Of a DNA stretch of 11,238 nucleotides, positions 1 to 9,917 are shown in pieces. Made by a program: the position numbers and the translations under genes. The stretch lies in contig JADCFR010000260.1 in the NCBI GenBank assembly GCA_020249415.1, forward strand, positions 1 to 11,238, given 5' to 3'. The DNA comes from Roseomonas sp. (GTDB lineage: Bacteria; Pseudomonadota; Alphaproteobacteria; Acetobacterales; Acetobacteraceae). The notes under the pieces are model-generated. The model did not search any database, was not told where the DNA came from, and saw nothing but the letters and a program-made list of their open reading frames with translations. Numbering within the stretch: position 1 is the first letter of the stretch; each line of letters begins with the position of its first letter.

Positions 1-1
1 A

Positions 2-196
2 GCCCCCTTTGCGCGCGCGCTTTTGGCTGCGGCGCCGGATCGCGCGGTCTGGGGCACGGATTGGCCGCATCCAAGCCTGCAGCATTGGATGCCGGAAGAT
101 GGGCATTTGCTAGATCTTCTCGGCCAATGGGCGCCGAGTGAGGCGGAACGCCGCCGCGTGCTGGTGGAAAACCCCGCGCGGCTTTACGGGTTTTGA
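2..196 (+). CDS. Amidohydrolase-2 family metal-dependent hydrolase, C-terminal fragment
   Basis: Only the last 64 codons are in the window; the gene begins to the left. The reading frame is fixed by the motif RAVWGTDWPHP early in the fragment and the ending NPARLYGF followed by TGA. A [WF]GTDWPHP block near the C-terminus followed by a terminal NPA-R-LYGF is characteristic of the amidohydrolase-2 (PF04909) TIM-barrel family, which includes 2-pyrone-4,6-dicarboxylate lactonase-like hydrolases. The Asp in GTDWPH is the conserved catalytic or metal-site acid of the family. The substrate cannot be told from this fragment. The gene converges on pdxJ with only 7 nt between the stop codons, so it belongs to a different transcription unit from the vitamin B6 genes. 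Confidence is high for the family and low for any particular reaction. Confidence 0.8.
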   Translation, partial: APFARALLAAAPDRAVWGTDWPHPSLQHWMPEDGHLLDLLGQWAPSEAERRRVLVENPARLYGF

Positions 197-205
197 GGGG
201 GTTTT
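168..205. terminator. Likely bidirectional intrinsic terminator between amidohydrolase gene and pdxJ
   Basis: A perfect 8-bp inverted repeat, AAAACCCC (168-175) and GGGGTTTT (198-205), brackets both convergent stop codons with a 22-nt loop. The arms supply a G/C stem base plus a run of four T on either strand, so one structure could end transcription from both sides. The loop is long and contains a competing CCCG/CGGG pairing, so efficiency is uncertain. Confidence 0.5.
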
Positions 206-935
206 ACGCGCGCCGTGCCGCGGCGATCAGCGCCTTGAAGCGCCGCACCACGGCGGGCAGGCCTTCAAACACGCTCTGCGAAATCAGGAAATGGCCGATG
301 GAGATTTCCGTCACCTCCGCCATCCGCGCAATATCGCCGACTGTGTCGTAAGTCAGCCCATGCCCGGCATGGCAGAGCAAGCCCGCGCGCCGTGCTGCCG
401 CAACACCCGCCTGCAAGCGCGCCAATTGCCTTGGCCGATCCGCCACCGGCCCTTCAGCATAGGTGCCGGTGTGCAATTCAATCGCAGCCGCGCCTATCGC
501 GGCGGCCGCTTCGATTTGCGCCGCATCGGCTTCAATGAAAATGGAAACGCGCACATTGGCCGCACGCAGCCGCGCCACGGCTTCGCGTAAAAACGGCCCG
601 GCGCGCAGCACATCAAGCCCGCCTTCCGTGGTGAGCTCCGCGCGTTTTTCCGGCACAAGGCAGCAATAGGGCGGGCGAATACGCTCAGCAAAGGCGACCA
701 TTTCCTCGGTTGCTGCCATTTCGAAATTCAAGGGTGCGGCGATCTCGGCGCGAATACGTTCCACATCGCGGTCCTTGATGTGGCGGCGATCTTCGCGAAG
801 ATGCACCGTAATGCCATCAGCACCCGCTTCAATCGCCATGCGTGAAGCCTGCACCGGGCAGGGATGCTGGCCGCCGCGCGCATTGCGCAGCGTCGCCACA
901 TGATCAACATTCACCGATAGGTCGAGATGCTTCAC
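204..935 (-). CDS. pdxJ: Pyridoxine 5'-phosphate synthase PdxJ
   Basis: PdxJ condenses 1-deoxy-D-xylulose 5-phosphate with 3-amino-2-oxopropyl phosphate to give pyridoxine 5'-phosphate, the ring-closing step of the DXP-dependent vitamin B6 pathway in the cytosol. The 243-residue length is typical. The family opening [15 protein letters not shown] (residues 6-20) is present, as are the catalytic residues matching E. coli His45, Glu72 and His193: H45 in ITVHLRED, E72 in NFEMA, and H192 in HAGHGLTYD. The phosphate-binding C-terminal block EISIGHFLI (210-218) is also present. The start is GTG at 935, whose bases overlap the pdxA stop as GTGA. An AGAGG Shine-Dalgarno sequence lies inside the end of pdxA (942-946) with 6-nt spacing. 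The gene is therefore probably translated by coupling to pdxA. Family, function and start are all well supported. Confidence 0.97.
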   Translation of the reverse strand: MKHLDLSVNVDHVATLRNARGGQHPCPVQASRMAIEAGADGITVHLREDRRHIKDRDVERIRAEIAAPLNFEMAATEEMVAFAERIRPPYCCLVPEKRAELTTEGGLDVLRAGPFLREAVARLRAANVRVSIFIEADAAQIEAAAAIGAAAIELHTGTYAEGPVADRPRQLARLQAGVAAARRAGLLCHAGHGLTYDTVGDIARMAEVTEISIGHFLISQSVFEGLPAVVRRFKALIAAARRA

Positions 936-1903
936 GCCAAACCTCTTTTTTCAGCAAGCTGCCCAGCGAGCCTGATGGCCGCCATCAGCGAAGCGGGATC
1001 GGCCAGCCCCTTGCCGGCAATATCCAAGGCCGTGCCATGGTCGGGGCTGGTGCGGATGATGGATAGCCCGAGCGTCACATTGACGCCGCCTGCCATGTCA
1101 ATCGTCTTGATCGGGATCAGTGCCTGATCGTGATAAAGGCAGATCGCTGCGTCATAGCCGGGCCGTGCGAGGGCCGTGAACATGGTATCGGGTGGCATTG
1201 GCCCGCGCGCATCAATCCCTTCGGCGCGGAGCGCCGTAATCGCGGGGGCGATAATGTCAATTTCTTCCCGCCCCATGGTGCCGGCTTCCCCGGCATGGGG
1301 GTTCAGGCCTGCAACGGCCAAGCGCGGCGCGGCAATGCCGAAATCGCGCTTCAGCGCGGCCGCCACAATGCGTGTTGTCTCCATGATCAATGCCGGCGTC
1401 AGCCGCGCAATCGCCTTGGCTAGTGCCTCATGCACCGTCACCGGCACCACGCGCAGTTCTGGGCAGGCCAGCATCATCACCGGCGGCACGCCGGTGCCCG
1501 CCAATGCGCCGAGGAATTCGGTATGACCAGGATGCTGAAAGCCGGCGGCGGTTAGGCTCGCCTTCTGGATCGGGTTGGTCACCACGCCCGAAGCGCGGCC
1601 TGATTTGGCAAGCGCTACCGCTTCCTCAATGGCGCCAATCACCGCGCCCGCATGGGCTGGATTGGGCTTGCCGGGGAGCACCGGTACGGCCAAGGGCCGA
1701 TGCAGGATTGGCAGCGCCTGCGGGAAGACCACGCTCGCTTCCTCTGGCGCGCTGATGCGCGCTACGGGGGCGCCAAAATCGCGCCTTGCATCGTCAATCA
1801 GCGCAAAGCACGGGCCGCTGCCACGCAGGGCGCGCCAGGCGCCGGCGGTGATTTCCGCGCCGATCCCGGCGGGCTCACCCATGGTCAGGATCAGCGGCTT
1901 CAT
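932..1903 (-). CDS. pdxA: 4-hydroxythreonine-4-phosphate dehydrogenase PdxA
   Basis: PdxA oxidises 4-phospho-hydroxy-L-threonine with NAD(P)+. The product decarboxylates to 3-amino-2-oxopropyl phosphate, the unstable substrate used directly by PdxJ. The 323-residue protein begins [15 protein letters not shown], the usual N-terminus. It has the substrate-binding block TNPIQKASL (109-117) followed by HPGHTEF (124-130). The three metal-ligand histidines are H158 (VTVHEA), H203 (LNPHAGE) and H258 (LYHDQ); their 45- and 55-residue spacings match E. coli His166/211/266. The C-terminal signature [19 protein letters not shown] (279-297) is also intact. The start is ATG at 1903, with no strong Shine-Dalgarno sequence in front of it. 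A 60-nt gap separates it from the upstream ATP12-like gene on the same strand, so co-transcription is possible but not shown. The GTGA overlap with pdxJ downstream is notable because the two are usually apart in this class of bacteria. Confidence 0.97.
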   Translation of the reverse strand: MKPLILTMGEPAGIGAEITAGAWRALRGSGPCFALIDDARRDFGAPVARISAPEEASVVFPQALPILHRPLAVPVLPGKPNPAHAGAVIGAIEEAVALAKSGRASGVVTNPIQKASLTAAGFQHPGHTEFLGALAGTGVPPVMMLACPELRVVPVTVHEALAKAIARLTPALIMETTRIVAAALKRDFGIAAPRLAVAGLNPHAGEAGTMGREEIDIIAPAITALRAEGIDARGPMPPDTMFTALARPGYDAAICLYHDQALIPIKTIDMAGGVNVTLGLSIIRTSPDHGTALDIAGKGLADPASLMAAIRLAGQLAEKRGLA

Positions 1904-1963
1904 GGCTGCTACTTAAGCCGAAAGCCTGGGCAATGAAATCGCCGACGCGGCAATGCGGTGGCC

Positions 1964-2671
1964 TCAACCGCCCGTCAGCGCCATGAAACGTGCCGCCAGC
2001 CTGACTTCCTTCAGCCGGTCAGCGCGCCGCGCCTGGGCTTCATCATCGCTGCCCCAGAATTCCTCCTGATACAGCTCATCCAGGATGGCGAGGCGATGCG
2101 CTTCATCGGCATCAAGCCGCCCAAGGCTGAGCGCCAGGCCCAGCACCAGGCTGCCCAAGGCCGGCACGGCAACGCCAAGCGCGGCCAGCCCCGCCGCATC
2201 ATGTCGCGCCACGGCGGCCTCAAGCGCTGCGAGGCTTGCAGGGGCCTGCGCCACAGGCATCAGGCCTTGCGTGATGCTGAGCGGCGCATCCAGCGCCAGT
2301 GCGGCCCATTCCAGCATAGGCTGCCAGGCTTCCGCCTGCCGGACGGCAAGGCGCTGATCCTCGGCCCGGTAGCAGAGCAGATCAGTCTCACCATATCTGG
2401 CGAGGCCCTCAACCATGGGCTTCGGGTCTGGCGCGATCCTTTCCTGGGCGGCGCCCAAAAGCCGGGTCAGCGGCACATCATCCTGATGCATTTCGCCGCC
2501 CTTGGCGCCGCCGGCCTTGTGCCATTCCTCGGCAATGGCCTCGGCCAAGGGGTGGCTTACGGTGGTGAGGATATTGCCGCCCGGCAGCCGAAGCGGCCGA
2601 CCATCCAGCACCACCCCATAGCCGCCTTCAAGCCTTGGCACGGCCAGGGCCGCTTCCCAGAAACGCTTCAT
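1964..2671 (-). CDS. ATP12-family F1-ATPase assembly chaperone
   Basis: This is a homologue of the mitochondrial chaperone Atp12, which binds the F1 alpha subunit during assembly of the ATP synthase head. In alphaproteobacteria the same role is assumed rather than well demonstrated. With the chosen start the protein has 235 residues, within the family range. Recognisable blocks are MKRFWEAA at the start, GYGVVLDGRPLRLPGG (about 17-32), AEAIAEEW (43-50), GETDLLCYRAEDQ (94-106), LGSLVLGLALSLGRLDADEA (172-191) and LDELYQEEFWGSDDEA (197-212). The last block includes the conserved Asp-Glu and WG-D/E-A signature. The frame is open 30 codons further up to an ATG at 2761, but that extension is dissimilar to the family, overlaps the rpsT promoter, and its ATG has a GGAG only 1 nt away. 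I therefore prefer ATG at 2671, although it also lacks a clear ribosome binding site. The gene is divergent from rpsT and upstream of pdxA. Confidence 0.88.
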   Translation of the reverse strand: MKRFWEAALAVPRLEGGYGVVLDGRPLRLPGGNILTTVSHPLAEAIAEEWHKAGGAKGGEMHQDDVPLTRLLGAAQERIAPDPKPMVEGLARYGETDLLCYRAEDQRLAVRQAEAWQPMLEWAALALDAPLSITQGLMPVAQAPASLAALEAAVARHDAAGLAALGVAVPALGSLVLGLALSLGRLDADEAHRLAILDELYQEEFWGSDDEAQARRADRLKEVRLAARFMALTGG

Positions 2672-2747
2672 GGGGTCGTGTTTTAGCGGGTCCGAAGGTA
2701 AAGAAAAGGCGCGGCGTAGGATCAGCGTCTGGGCTCGCTCACCCGGC

Positions 2748-2777
2748 TTGACGCGAACCATGCTCCGGGGCTAGTTA
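2748..2777 (+). promoter_or_regulatory. Putative rpsT promoter
   Basis: TTGACG at 2748-2753 matches the sigma-70 -35 consensus at five of six positions. It is followed after 18 nt by TAGTTA, a weak -10 candidate. Transcription would start near 2784, giving a leader of about 50 nt before the rpsT ATG. The -35 element is convincing and the -10 element is not. The site overlaps the possible long N-terminus of the divergent ATP12 gene. Confidence 0.4.
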
Positions 2778-2835
2778 CGCGCCCTTCGCTGGCGGGACGC
2801 CGGCCTTTCCATCTTCAGGTTTGAACAGACAGCCC

Positions 2836-3102
2836 ATGGCCAATAATGCTTCCGCGCGCAAGCGCATTCGTCAGACGGAAAAGCGCACCGCGCGCAACAA
2901 GGCGCGCAAGTCGCGCGTGCGCAGCTTTTTACGCAAGGTAGAAGAAGCGGTGAAGTCGGGCGACAAGGCCGCGGCGCAGGAAGCGTTCCGCGCGGCACAA
3001 CCCGAAATGCAGCGCGCTGCAACCAAGGGTGTCGTGCATGCCAATACGGTCGCGCGGAAATTGTCGCGGCTTTCGGCGCGCGTGAAGTCTGTCGGCGCCT
3101 GA
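2836..3102 (+). CDS. rpsT: 30S ribosomal protein S20
   Basis: S20 is a primary 16S rRNA-binding protein of the small ribosomal subunit. The 88-residue product has the expected size and composition: an N-terminal [20 protein letters not shown] that is very rich in Arg and Lys, the [11 protein letters not shown] and [20 protein letters not shown] helices in the middle, and the conserved [16 protein letters not shown] near the C-terminus. ATG at 2836 gives the normal MAN start. An in-frame TTG at 2821 would add five residues that are not part of the family. No good Shine-Dalgarno sequence sits just upstream of the ATG; the nearest AGGT is about 16 nt away. E. coli rpsT is also poorly initiated (UUG start) and is under translational autoregulation, so a weak initiation site is in character. 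The gene has its own promoter and terminator, and rpsT beside dnaA is a common alphaproteobacterial arrangement. Confidence 0.97.
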   Translation: MANNASARKRIRQTEKRTARNKARKSRVRSFLRKVEEAVKSGDKAAAQEAFRAAQPEMQRAATKGVVHANTVARKLSRLSARVKSVGA

Positions 3103-3135
3103 CGGCACGCAACTTCTTTTTTTGATGTTGAGTCA

Positions 3136-3167
3136 GAGGCGCGTTGCCATGGCAGCGCGTCTTTTTT
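3136..3167 (+). terminator. Intrinsic terminator after rpsT
   Basis: The arms CGCGTTGC (3140-3147) and GCAGCGCG (3152-3159) form an 8-bp stem with one G-T pair and a CATG loop. The stem can be extended by about four weaker pairs into GAGG/TCTT. A run of six T follows at 3162-3167. This is a textbook rho-independent terminator 34 nt after the rpsT stop, and it separates rpsT from dnaA transcription. Confidence 0.85.
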
Positions 3168-3189
3168 ACGTGCGTTTCGTGTGACGCGA

Positions 3190-3218
3190 TTGACAGCCTC
3201 GACGCTGACAAAGGCAAT
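3190..3218 (+). promoter_or_regulatory. Putative dnaA promoter P1
   Basis: A perfect TTGACA -35 at 3190-3195 is followed after 17 nt by GGCAAT at 3213-3218, which matches the -10 consensus at the last three positions. It lies just past the rpsT terminator, in a stretch richer in A/T than the surrounding genes. Transcription from here would give dnaA a leader of roughly 140 nt. A GANTC site (GAGTC, 3130-3134) lies about 60 bp upstream of the -35. Confidence 0.45.
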
Positions 3219-3288
3219 TTCTCAGTCAAGAAAAAAATGATACTGCATCGCGAAATTTTCGAAATGTGGCGTTCAGGGTTTTTTGCTC

Positions 3289-3318
3289 TTGATCTTTTGT
3301 CGCGCTCCGCCGCATGAT
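3289..3318 (+). promoter_or_regulatory. Putative dnaA promoter P2
   Basis: TTGATC (3289-3294) and CATGAT (3313-3318) each match sigma-70 consensus at four of six positions and are separated by 18 nt. Transcription from this site would leave a leader of about 40 nt. It is weaker than P1 and could be chance. Confidence 0.25.
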
Positions 3319-3350
3319 GGCAGCGACGGGGAAGTAAGTTCACAAGCGCG

Positions 3351-3357
3351 AAGGGGA
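3351..3357 (+). promoter_or_regulatory. dnaA ribosome binding site that supports a TTG start
   Basis: AAGGGGA lies 7 nt upstream of TTG at 3365. The next in-frame ATG is 45 codons further in, inside the conserved domain I, so this Shine-Dalgarno sequence decides the TTG start. Confidence 0.75.
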
Positions 3358-3364
3358 CAGCGTT

Positions 3365-4783
<1,419 letters not shown>

Positions 4784-4799
4784 GGGGCTGGACCCGGCC

Positions 4800-4816
4800 C
4801 GCGAAAGCGCGTTTTT
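4800..4816 (+). terminator. Weak terminator-like hairpin after dnaA
   Basis: CGCG (4800-4803) and CGCG (4808-4811) pair across an AAAG loop, and five T follow (4812-4816). The 4-bp stem is short for an intrinsic terminator, so it may only attenuate read-through from dnaA into dnaN, or it may be chance. It starts 17 nt after the dnaA stop. Confidence 0.3.
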
Positions 4817-4828
4817 CCATAGGCTGGA

Positions 4829-4872
4829 GCAGTTTCAGGCCAAGTGGGATCGCTCGGCAGCTCGGAAAATGC
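4829..4872. repeat. Candidate dispersed extragenic palindromic element
   Basis: Imperfect inverted arms GCAGTTTC (4829-4836) and GAAAATGC (4865-4872) match at seven of eight positions. They enclose 28 nt that include the tandem hexamer GCTCGG CA GCTCGG (4852-4865). Read as protein in one frame the element gives [17 protein letters not shown]. Spurious FQAKW-type peptides of this sort recur in intergenic DNA of many alphaproteobacteria, which is why I suspect a dispersed repeat rather than a unique sequence. This is pattern recognition from memory and has not been verified against a genome. Confidence 0.4.
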
Positions 4873-4984
4873 GACCAGACATATGCCTGATGGTGCGCGG
4901 GGGCAGTTTTTGATCCGGGAGGAGCAGCACGAAACGCACCACTAGCCCGCTTTTCTGGCCCCTTCCAGGCTGGTATGCATGAGG

Positions 4985-5012
4985 GAATCCGGGCGCTCCA
5001 CAGCGCCGATTC
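4985..5012. repeat. Stem-loop with GANTC sites at both feet, upstream of dnaN
   Basis: The inner arms GGCGCT (4992-4997) and AGCGCC (5002-5007) form a perfect 6-bp stem with a CCAC loop. After a 2-nt bulge on the left, GAATC (4985-4989) pairs with GATTC (5008-5012), giving 11 bp in total. Both outer pentamers are GANTC sites, the target of the cell-cycle methylase CcrM in alphaproteobacteria. No T-tract follows, so it is not a standard terminator. It ends 100 nt before the dnaN ATG. Confidence 0.5.
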
Positions 5013-5112
5013 GGCAGCTTTGTCGCCCGGGCAGGATTTCACTGGCGGTTCACCCCCGCGGCCCATCTGGGCGCGGCTGAGGTCGCCACAACAGGATCGG
5101 GGCGTCGGAACG

Positions 5113-6243
5113 ATGAAATTCTCGGTTGACAGGGCGGTATTGCTCAAGGCGCTCACGCATGTGCAAAGCGTGGTGGAACGGCGCAACACCATCCCCATCC
5201 TTGCCAATGTCATGATCGAAGCAAGTGCCGGCGGCGCGCTGAAACTGACCGCGACGGATATGGAAATCGCGGTGGTGGAAGATATCGCAGGTGTCACAGT
5301 GGCGCGCGCGGGGCGCACCACGGCGCCGGCGGCAACGCTTTATGAGATCATTCGCAACCTGCCGGAAGGGGCGCGCGTTGAATTCGACCATGGCGGCGGC
5401 GATGGGCCGCTTGCGCTGCGTTCCGGTCGCTTCAATACCAGCCTTGCGGTGCTGGCCGTGGATGATTTCCCTTCCATGACCGAAGGGCGCATGCCGGTGC
5501 AATTCAGCATCAAGGCCGGCGTGTTGCGCGATTTGATTGATCGCACGAAATTCGCGATTTCAACGGAAGAAACGCGCTATTACCTGAACGGCATCTATAT
5601 CCACGCGACCGAAAGCGAAGGTCAGCCGGTGCTGCGCGCGGTTGCGACCGATGGGCATCGTCTGGCGCGTGTGGAAGAACCGCTGCCGGAAGGGGCGAAG
5701 GCCATGCCGGGCGTGATCATCCCGCGCAAGACCGTGAATGAAATCCGCAAGCTTGCCGAAGAAACCCAGGATGAGATTGTGGTGCGGCTTTCGGACACCA
5801 AGGTGCAATTTGCGCTTGGTACCGTAACCCTCACCAGCAAGCTGATTGATGGCACCTTCCCCGAATATGAACGCGTGATCCCACGCGGCAATGACAAGAA
5901 ACTTGTCGTACCACGCAAGGATTTCGCCGATGCGGTGAAGCGCGTAGCCGCGATCAGCAGCGAAAGATCTCGCCCGGTGAAGCTCAGCCTTGGCACCAAT
6001 CATTTGCGGGTATCGGCGGCCAGCCCCGATCAGGGCGAAGCGCAGGAGGATCTGGAAGGTGATGATGTCGCCTATACCAGCGGCGCTTTGGAGATCGGCT
6101 TTCAGGCGCGGTATTTGTCTGACATCACCGATCTGGTCGAAGACAAGCTGGAATTCATGTTCGCCGATGGCGCGGCGCCGACCATTGTGCGCGATGCGTC
6201 TCGGCCGGAAGCGCTGTTTGTCCTGATGCCGATGCGGGTGTGA
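5113..6243 (+). CDS. dnaN: DNA polymerase III beta subunit (sliding clamp)
   Basis: DnaN dimerises into the ring that tethers DNA polymerase III and many repair proteins to DNA. The 376-residue product is full length, with three clamp-fold domains at about 1-120, 130-245 and 246-376. Recognisable blocks are MKFSVDRAVLLKALTHVQSV with the RRNTIPIL turn (23-30), TATDMEI (46-52), STEETRYYLNGIYIH (150-164), AVATDGHRLARVEEP (176-190), and LIDGTFPEYERVIPRG (244-259). The C-terminus MPMRV is close to the usual MPMRL tail that contributes to the partner-binding pocket. The start is ATG at 5113, the standard MKF beginning; only GGAA close to the ATG hints at a ribosome binding site. The last bases overlap recF as GTGA, so the two genes form a coupled pair. 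Confidence 0.97.
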   Translation: MKFSVDRAVLLKALTHVQSVVERRNTIPILANVMIEASAGGALKLTATDMEIAVVEDIAGVTVARAGRTTAPAATLYEIIRNLPEGARVEFDHGGGDGPLALRSGRFNTSLAVLAVDDFPSMTEGRMPVQFSIKAGVLRDLIDRTKFAISTEETRYYLNGIYIHATESEGQPVLRAVATDGHRLARVEEPLPEGAKAMPGVIIPRKTVNEIRKLAEETQDEIVVRLSDTKVQFALGTVTLTSKLIDGTFPEYERVIPRGNDKKLVVPRKDFADAVKRVAAISSERSRPVKLSLGTNHLRVSAASPDQGEAQEDLEGDDVAYTSGALEIGFQARYLSDITDLVEDKLEFMFADGAAPTIVRDASRPEALFVLMPMRV

Positions 6244-7382
6244 CGGCGCCAGGGCTTTTCCTTGCGCGCCTCAGGCTCACGGATTTCCGGTCCTGGCGGG
6301 GCTTGGATGCGCGCTTTGACGCATCCCTGATTTGCATCGCGGGCGAAAACGGCGCGGGCAAGACCAACCTGTTGGAAGCGATATCTCTGCTGGCCCCAGG
6401 GCGCGGCCTGCGCGGCGCGCGCATGGCTGAACTTGGCCGGCAGGAAGCCGGGGCGGGCTTGCCCTGGGCGGCGGCGGGGCGGTTTGAAACCCGCGCCGGC
6501 CCCATGGAGATCGGCACTGGTACGGACCCGGAAGGGGCGACGGAAAAGCGCATCTATCGGCTCGATGGGCAGGCGCTCCGCAGCCAGGCGATGCTGGCCG
6601 AACGCATGGCCGCCGTTTGGATCACGCCGCAAATGGACCGGCTGTTTCAGGAAGGGGCCAGCGGGCGGCGGCGCTTTCTGGATCGGCTGGTCTGGGCCCT
6701 GGAGCCCGGCCATGCGCGCGAGGTTGCCGCCCATGACAATGCGATGGCGGAGCGCAATCGGCTGCTGGCGGAAGGCCGCGCCGACCCTGCCTGGCTGGCC
6801 GGGTTGGAAGATGCCATGGCGCGGCATGCGGTGGCGGTGACGGCGGCAAGGCGCGCGCTGATGCTGCGCCTGAATGCCGAGCTTGCGGCGGGCCGCGCCA
6901 CAGGCGCCTTTCCGACGGCGCGATTGGACATCGCCTGCCCCATCACGGCGGGTTTGGCGGAGACCCCGGCGCTGGCAGTGGAAGATGCGCTGCGCCATGG
7001 CCTGGCCACCGATCGGCGGCGCGATGCTGCGGCGGGCGGGGCGGCGCGCGGGGCGCATAAGGCGGATTTGAGCTTGATCCATATGCCAAAGGGCATCAGC
7101 GCCGAATTCTGTTCAACCGGAGAGCAAAAGGCGCTGCTGGTGTCGGTCGTGCTGGCCCATGCGACGCTGATTGCCGAGGCGCGCGGCTTCGCGCCGCTTT
7201 TGTTGTTGGATGAGGTGGCCGCGCATCTTGATCCAACGCGGCGGGAGGCGCTTTTCAAGGCCCTCGCTGCCCTGCCCGCGCAGGTTTTCATGACCGGCAC
7301 GGATGCTGAGGTTTTCACCCCTTTGGTGGGCATTGGGCAGGTCTTTGGCGCGGGTGATGGCAGGCTTTTCGCCCTGGGCTGA
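6240..7382 (+). CDS. recF: DNA replication and repair protein RecF
   Basis: RecF is an SMC/ABC-like ATPase that, with RecO and RecR, helps load RecA at single-strand gaps. The 380-residue protein has Walker A GENGAGKT (35-42), the ABC signature CSTGEQKALL (291-300), Walker B LLLLDEVAAHLD (320-331) and the terminal QVFMTGTD (348-355). A central helical arm lies between about 130 and 260, with the typical WITPQMDRLFQEGASGRRRF (127-146). The usual GPH-R/K-(A/D)DL block appears as GAHKADL (271-277), an Ala for Pro change. The start is GTG at 6240, giving the GTGA overlap with dnaN; no clear Shine-Dalgarno sequence is present, which fits re-initiation by ribosomes finishing dnaN. Its stop codon lies in the loop of a predicted hairpin. 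Confidence 0.96.
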   Translation: MTAPGLFLARLRLTDFRSWRGLDARFDASLICIAGENGAGKTNLLEAISLLAPGRGLRGARMAELGRQEAGAGLPWAAAGRFETRAGPMEIGTGTDPEGATEKRIYRLDGQALRSQAMLAERMAAVWITPQMDRLFQEGASGRRRFLDRLVWALEPGHAREVAAHDNAMAERNRLLAEGRADPAWLAGLEDAMARHAVAVTAARRALMLRLNAELAAGRATGAFPTARLDIACPITAGLAETPALAVEDALRHGLATDRRRDAAAGGAARGAHKADLSLIHMPKGISAEFCSTGEQKALLVSVVLAHATLIAEARGFAPLLLLDEVAAHLDPTRREALFKALAALPAQVFMTGTDAEVFTPLVGIGQVFGAGDGRLFALG

Positions 7383-7399
7383 TCGCCCCTGGAAAAGCC
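7363..7399 (+). repeat. Stem-loop over the recF stop codon
   Basis: The outer arms GGCTTTTC (7363-7370) and GAAAAGCC (7392-7399) form a perfect 8-bp stem. Inside, GGGC (7376-7379) pairs with GCCC (7385-7388) around a TGATC loop that contains the recF TGA. No T-tract follows directly. It could be a 3' mRNA-stabilising structure, an attenuator before gyrB, or coincidence. Confidence 0.4.
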
Positions 7400-7438
7400 C
7401 CGTGCTGGGGTCGCGTTTTGTGCCGAAAAACGCTATAG

Positions 7439-9907
<2,469 letters not shown>

Positions 9908-9917
9908 TTGGCAAGCT

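Larger units (their letters stand above)
4784..5112 (+). other. dnaA-dnaN intergenic region, no gene recognised
   Basis: This 329-nt gap contains no convincing gene. In order, it holds a small hairpin with five T (4800-4816), a repeat-like element (4829-4872), an AGGAG-containing run near 4918-4924 with no start codon at a suitable distance, a stem-loop with GANTC feet (4985-5012), and the dnaN leader. The frame of dnaN stays open up to ATG 4975, but the 46 added residues do not resemble any clamp N-terminus. No match to the DnaA-box consensus and no strong sigma-70 promoter was seen, although dnaN must be transcribed either from dnaA or from an undetected promoter here. Confidence 0.6.

Noticed and set aside
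4917..4925. A strong Shine-Dalgarno-like GGGAGGAG in the dnaA-dnaN gap
   Set aside because: No ATG, GTG or TTG follows at a usable distance, so it marks no gene.
4975..5112. A 46-residue N-terminal extension of DnaN from ATG 4975
   Set aside because: Clamp proteins start at MKF; the extension is unlike the family and covers the GANTC stem-loop, so it is leader sequence.
6102..7082. A 326-codon minus-strand open frame antisense to recF and the end of dnaN
   Set aside because: It is an antisense shadow of conserved coding sequence with an Arg/Pro/Gln-rich composition and no recognisable domain.
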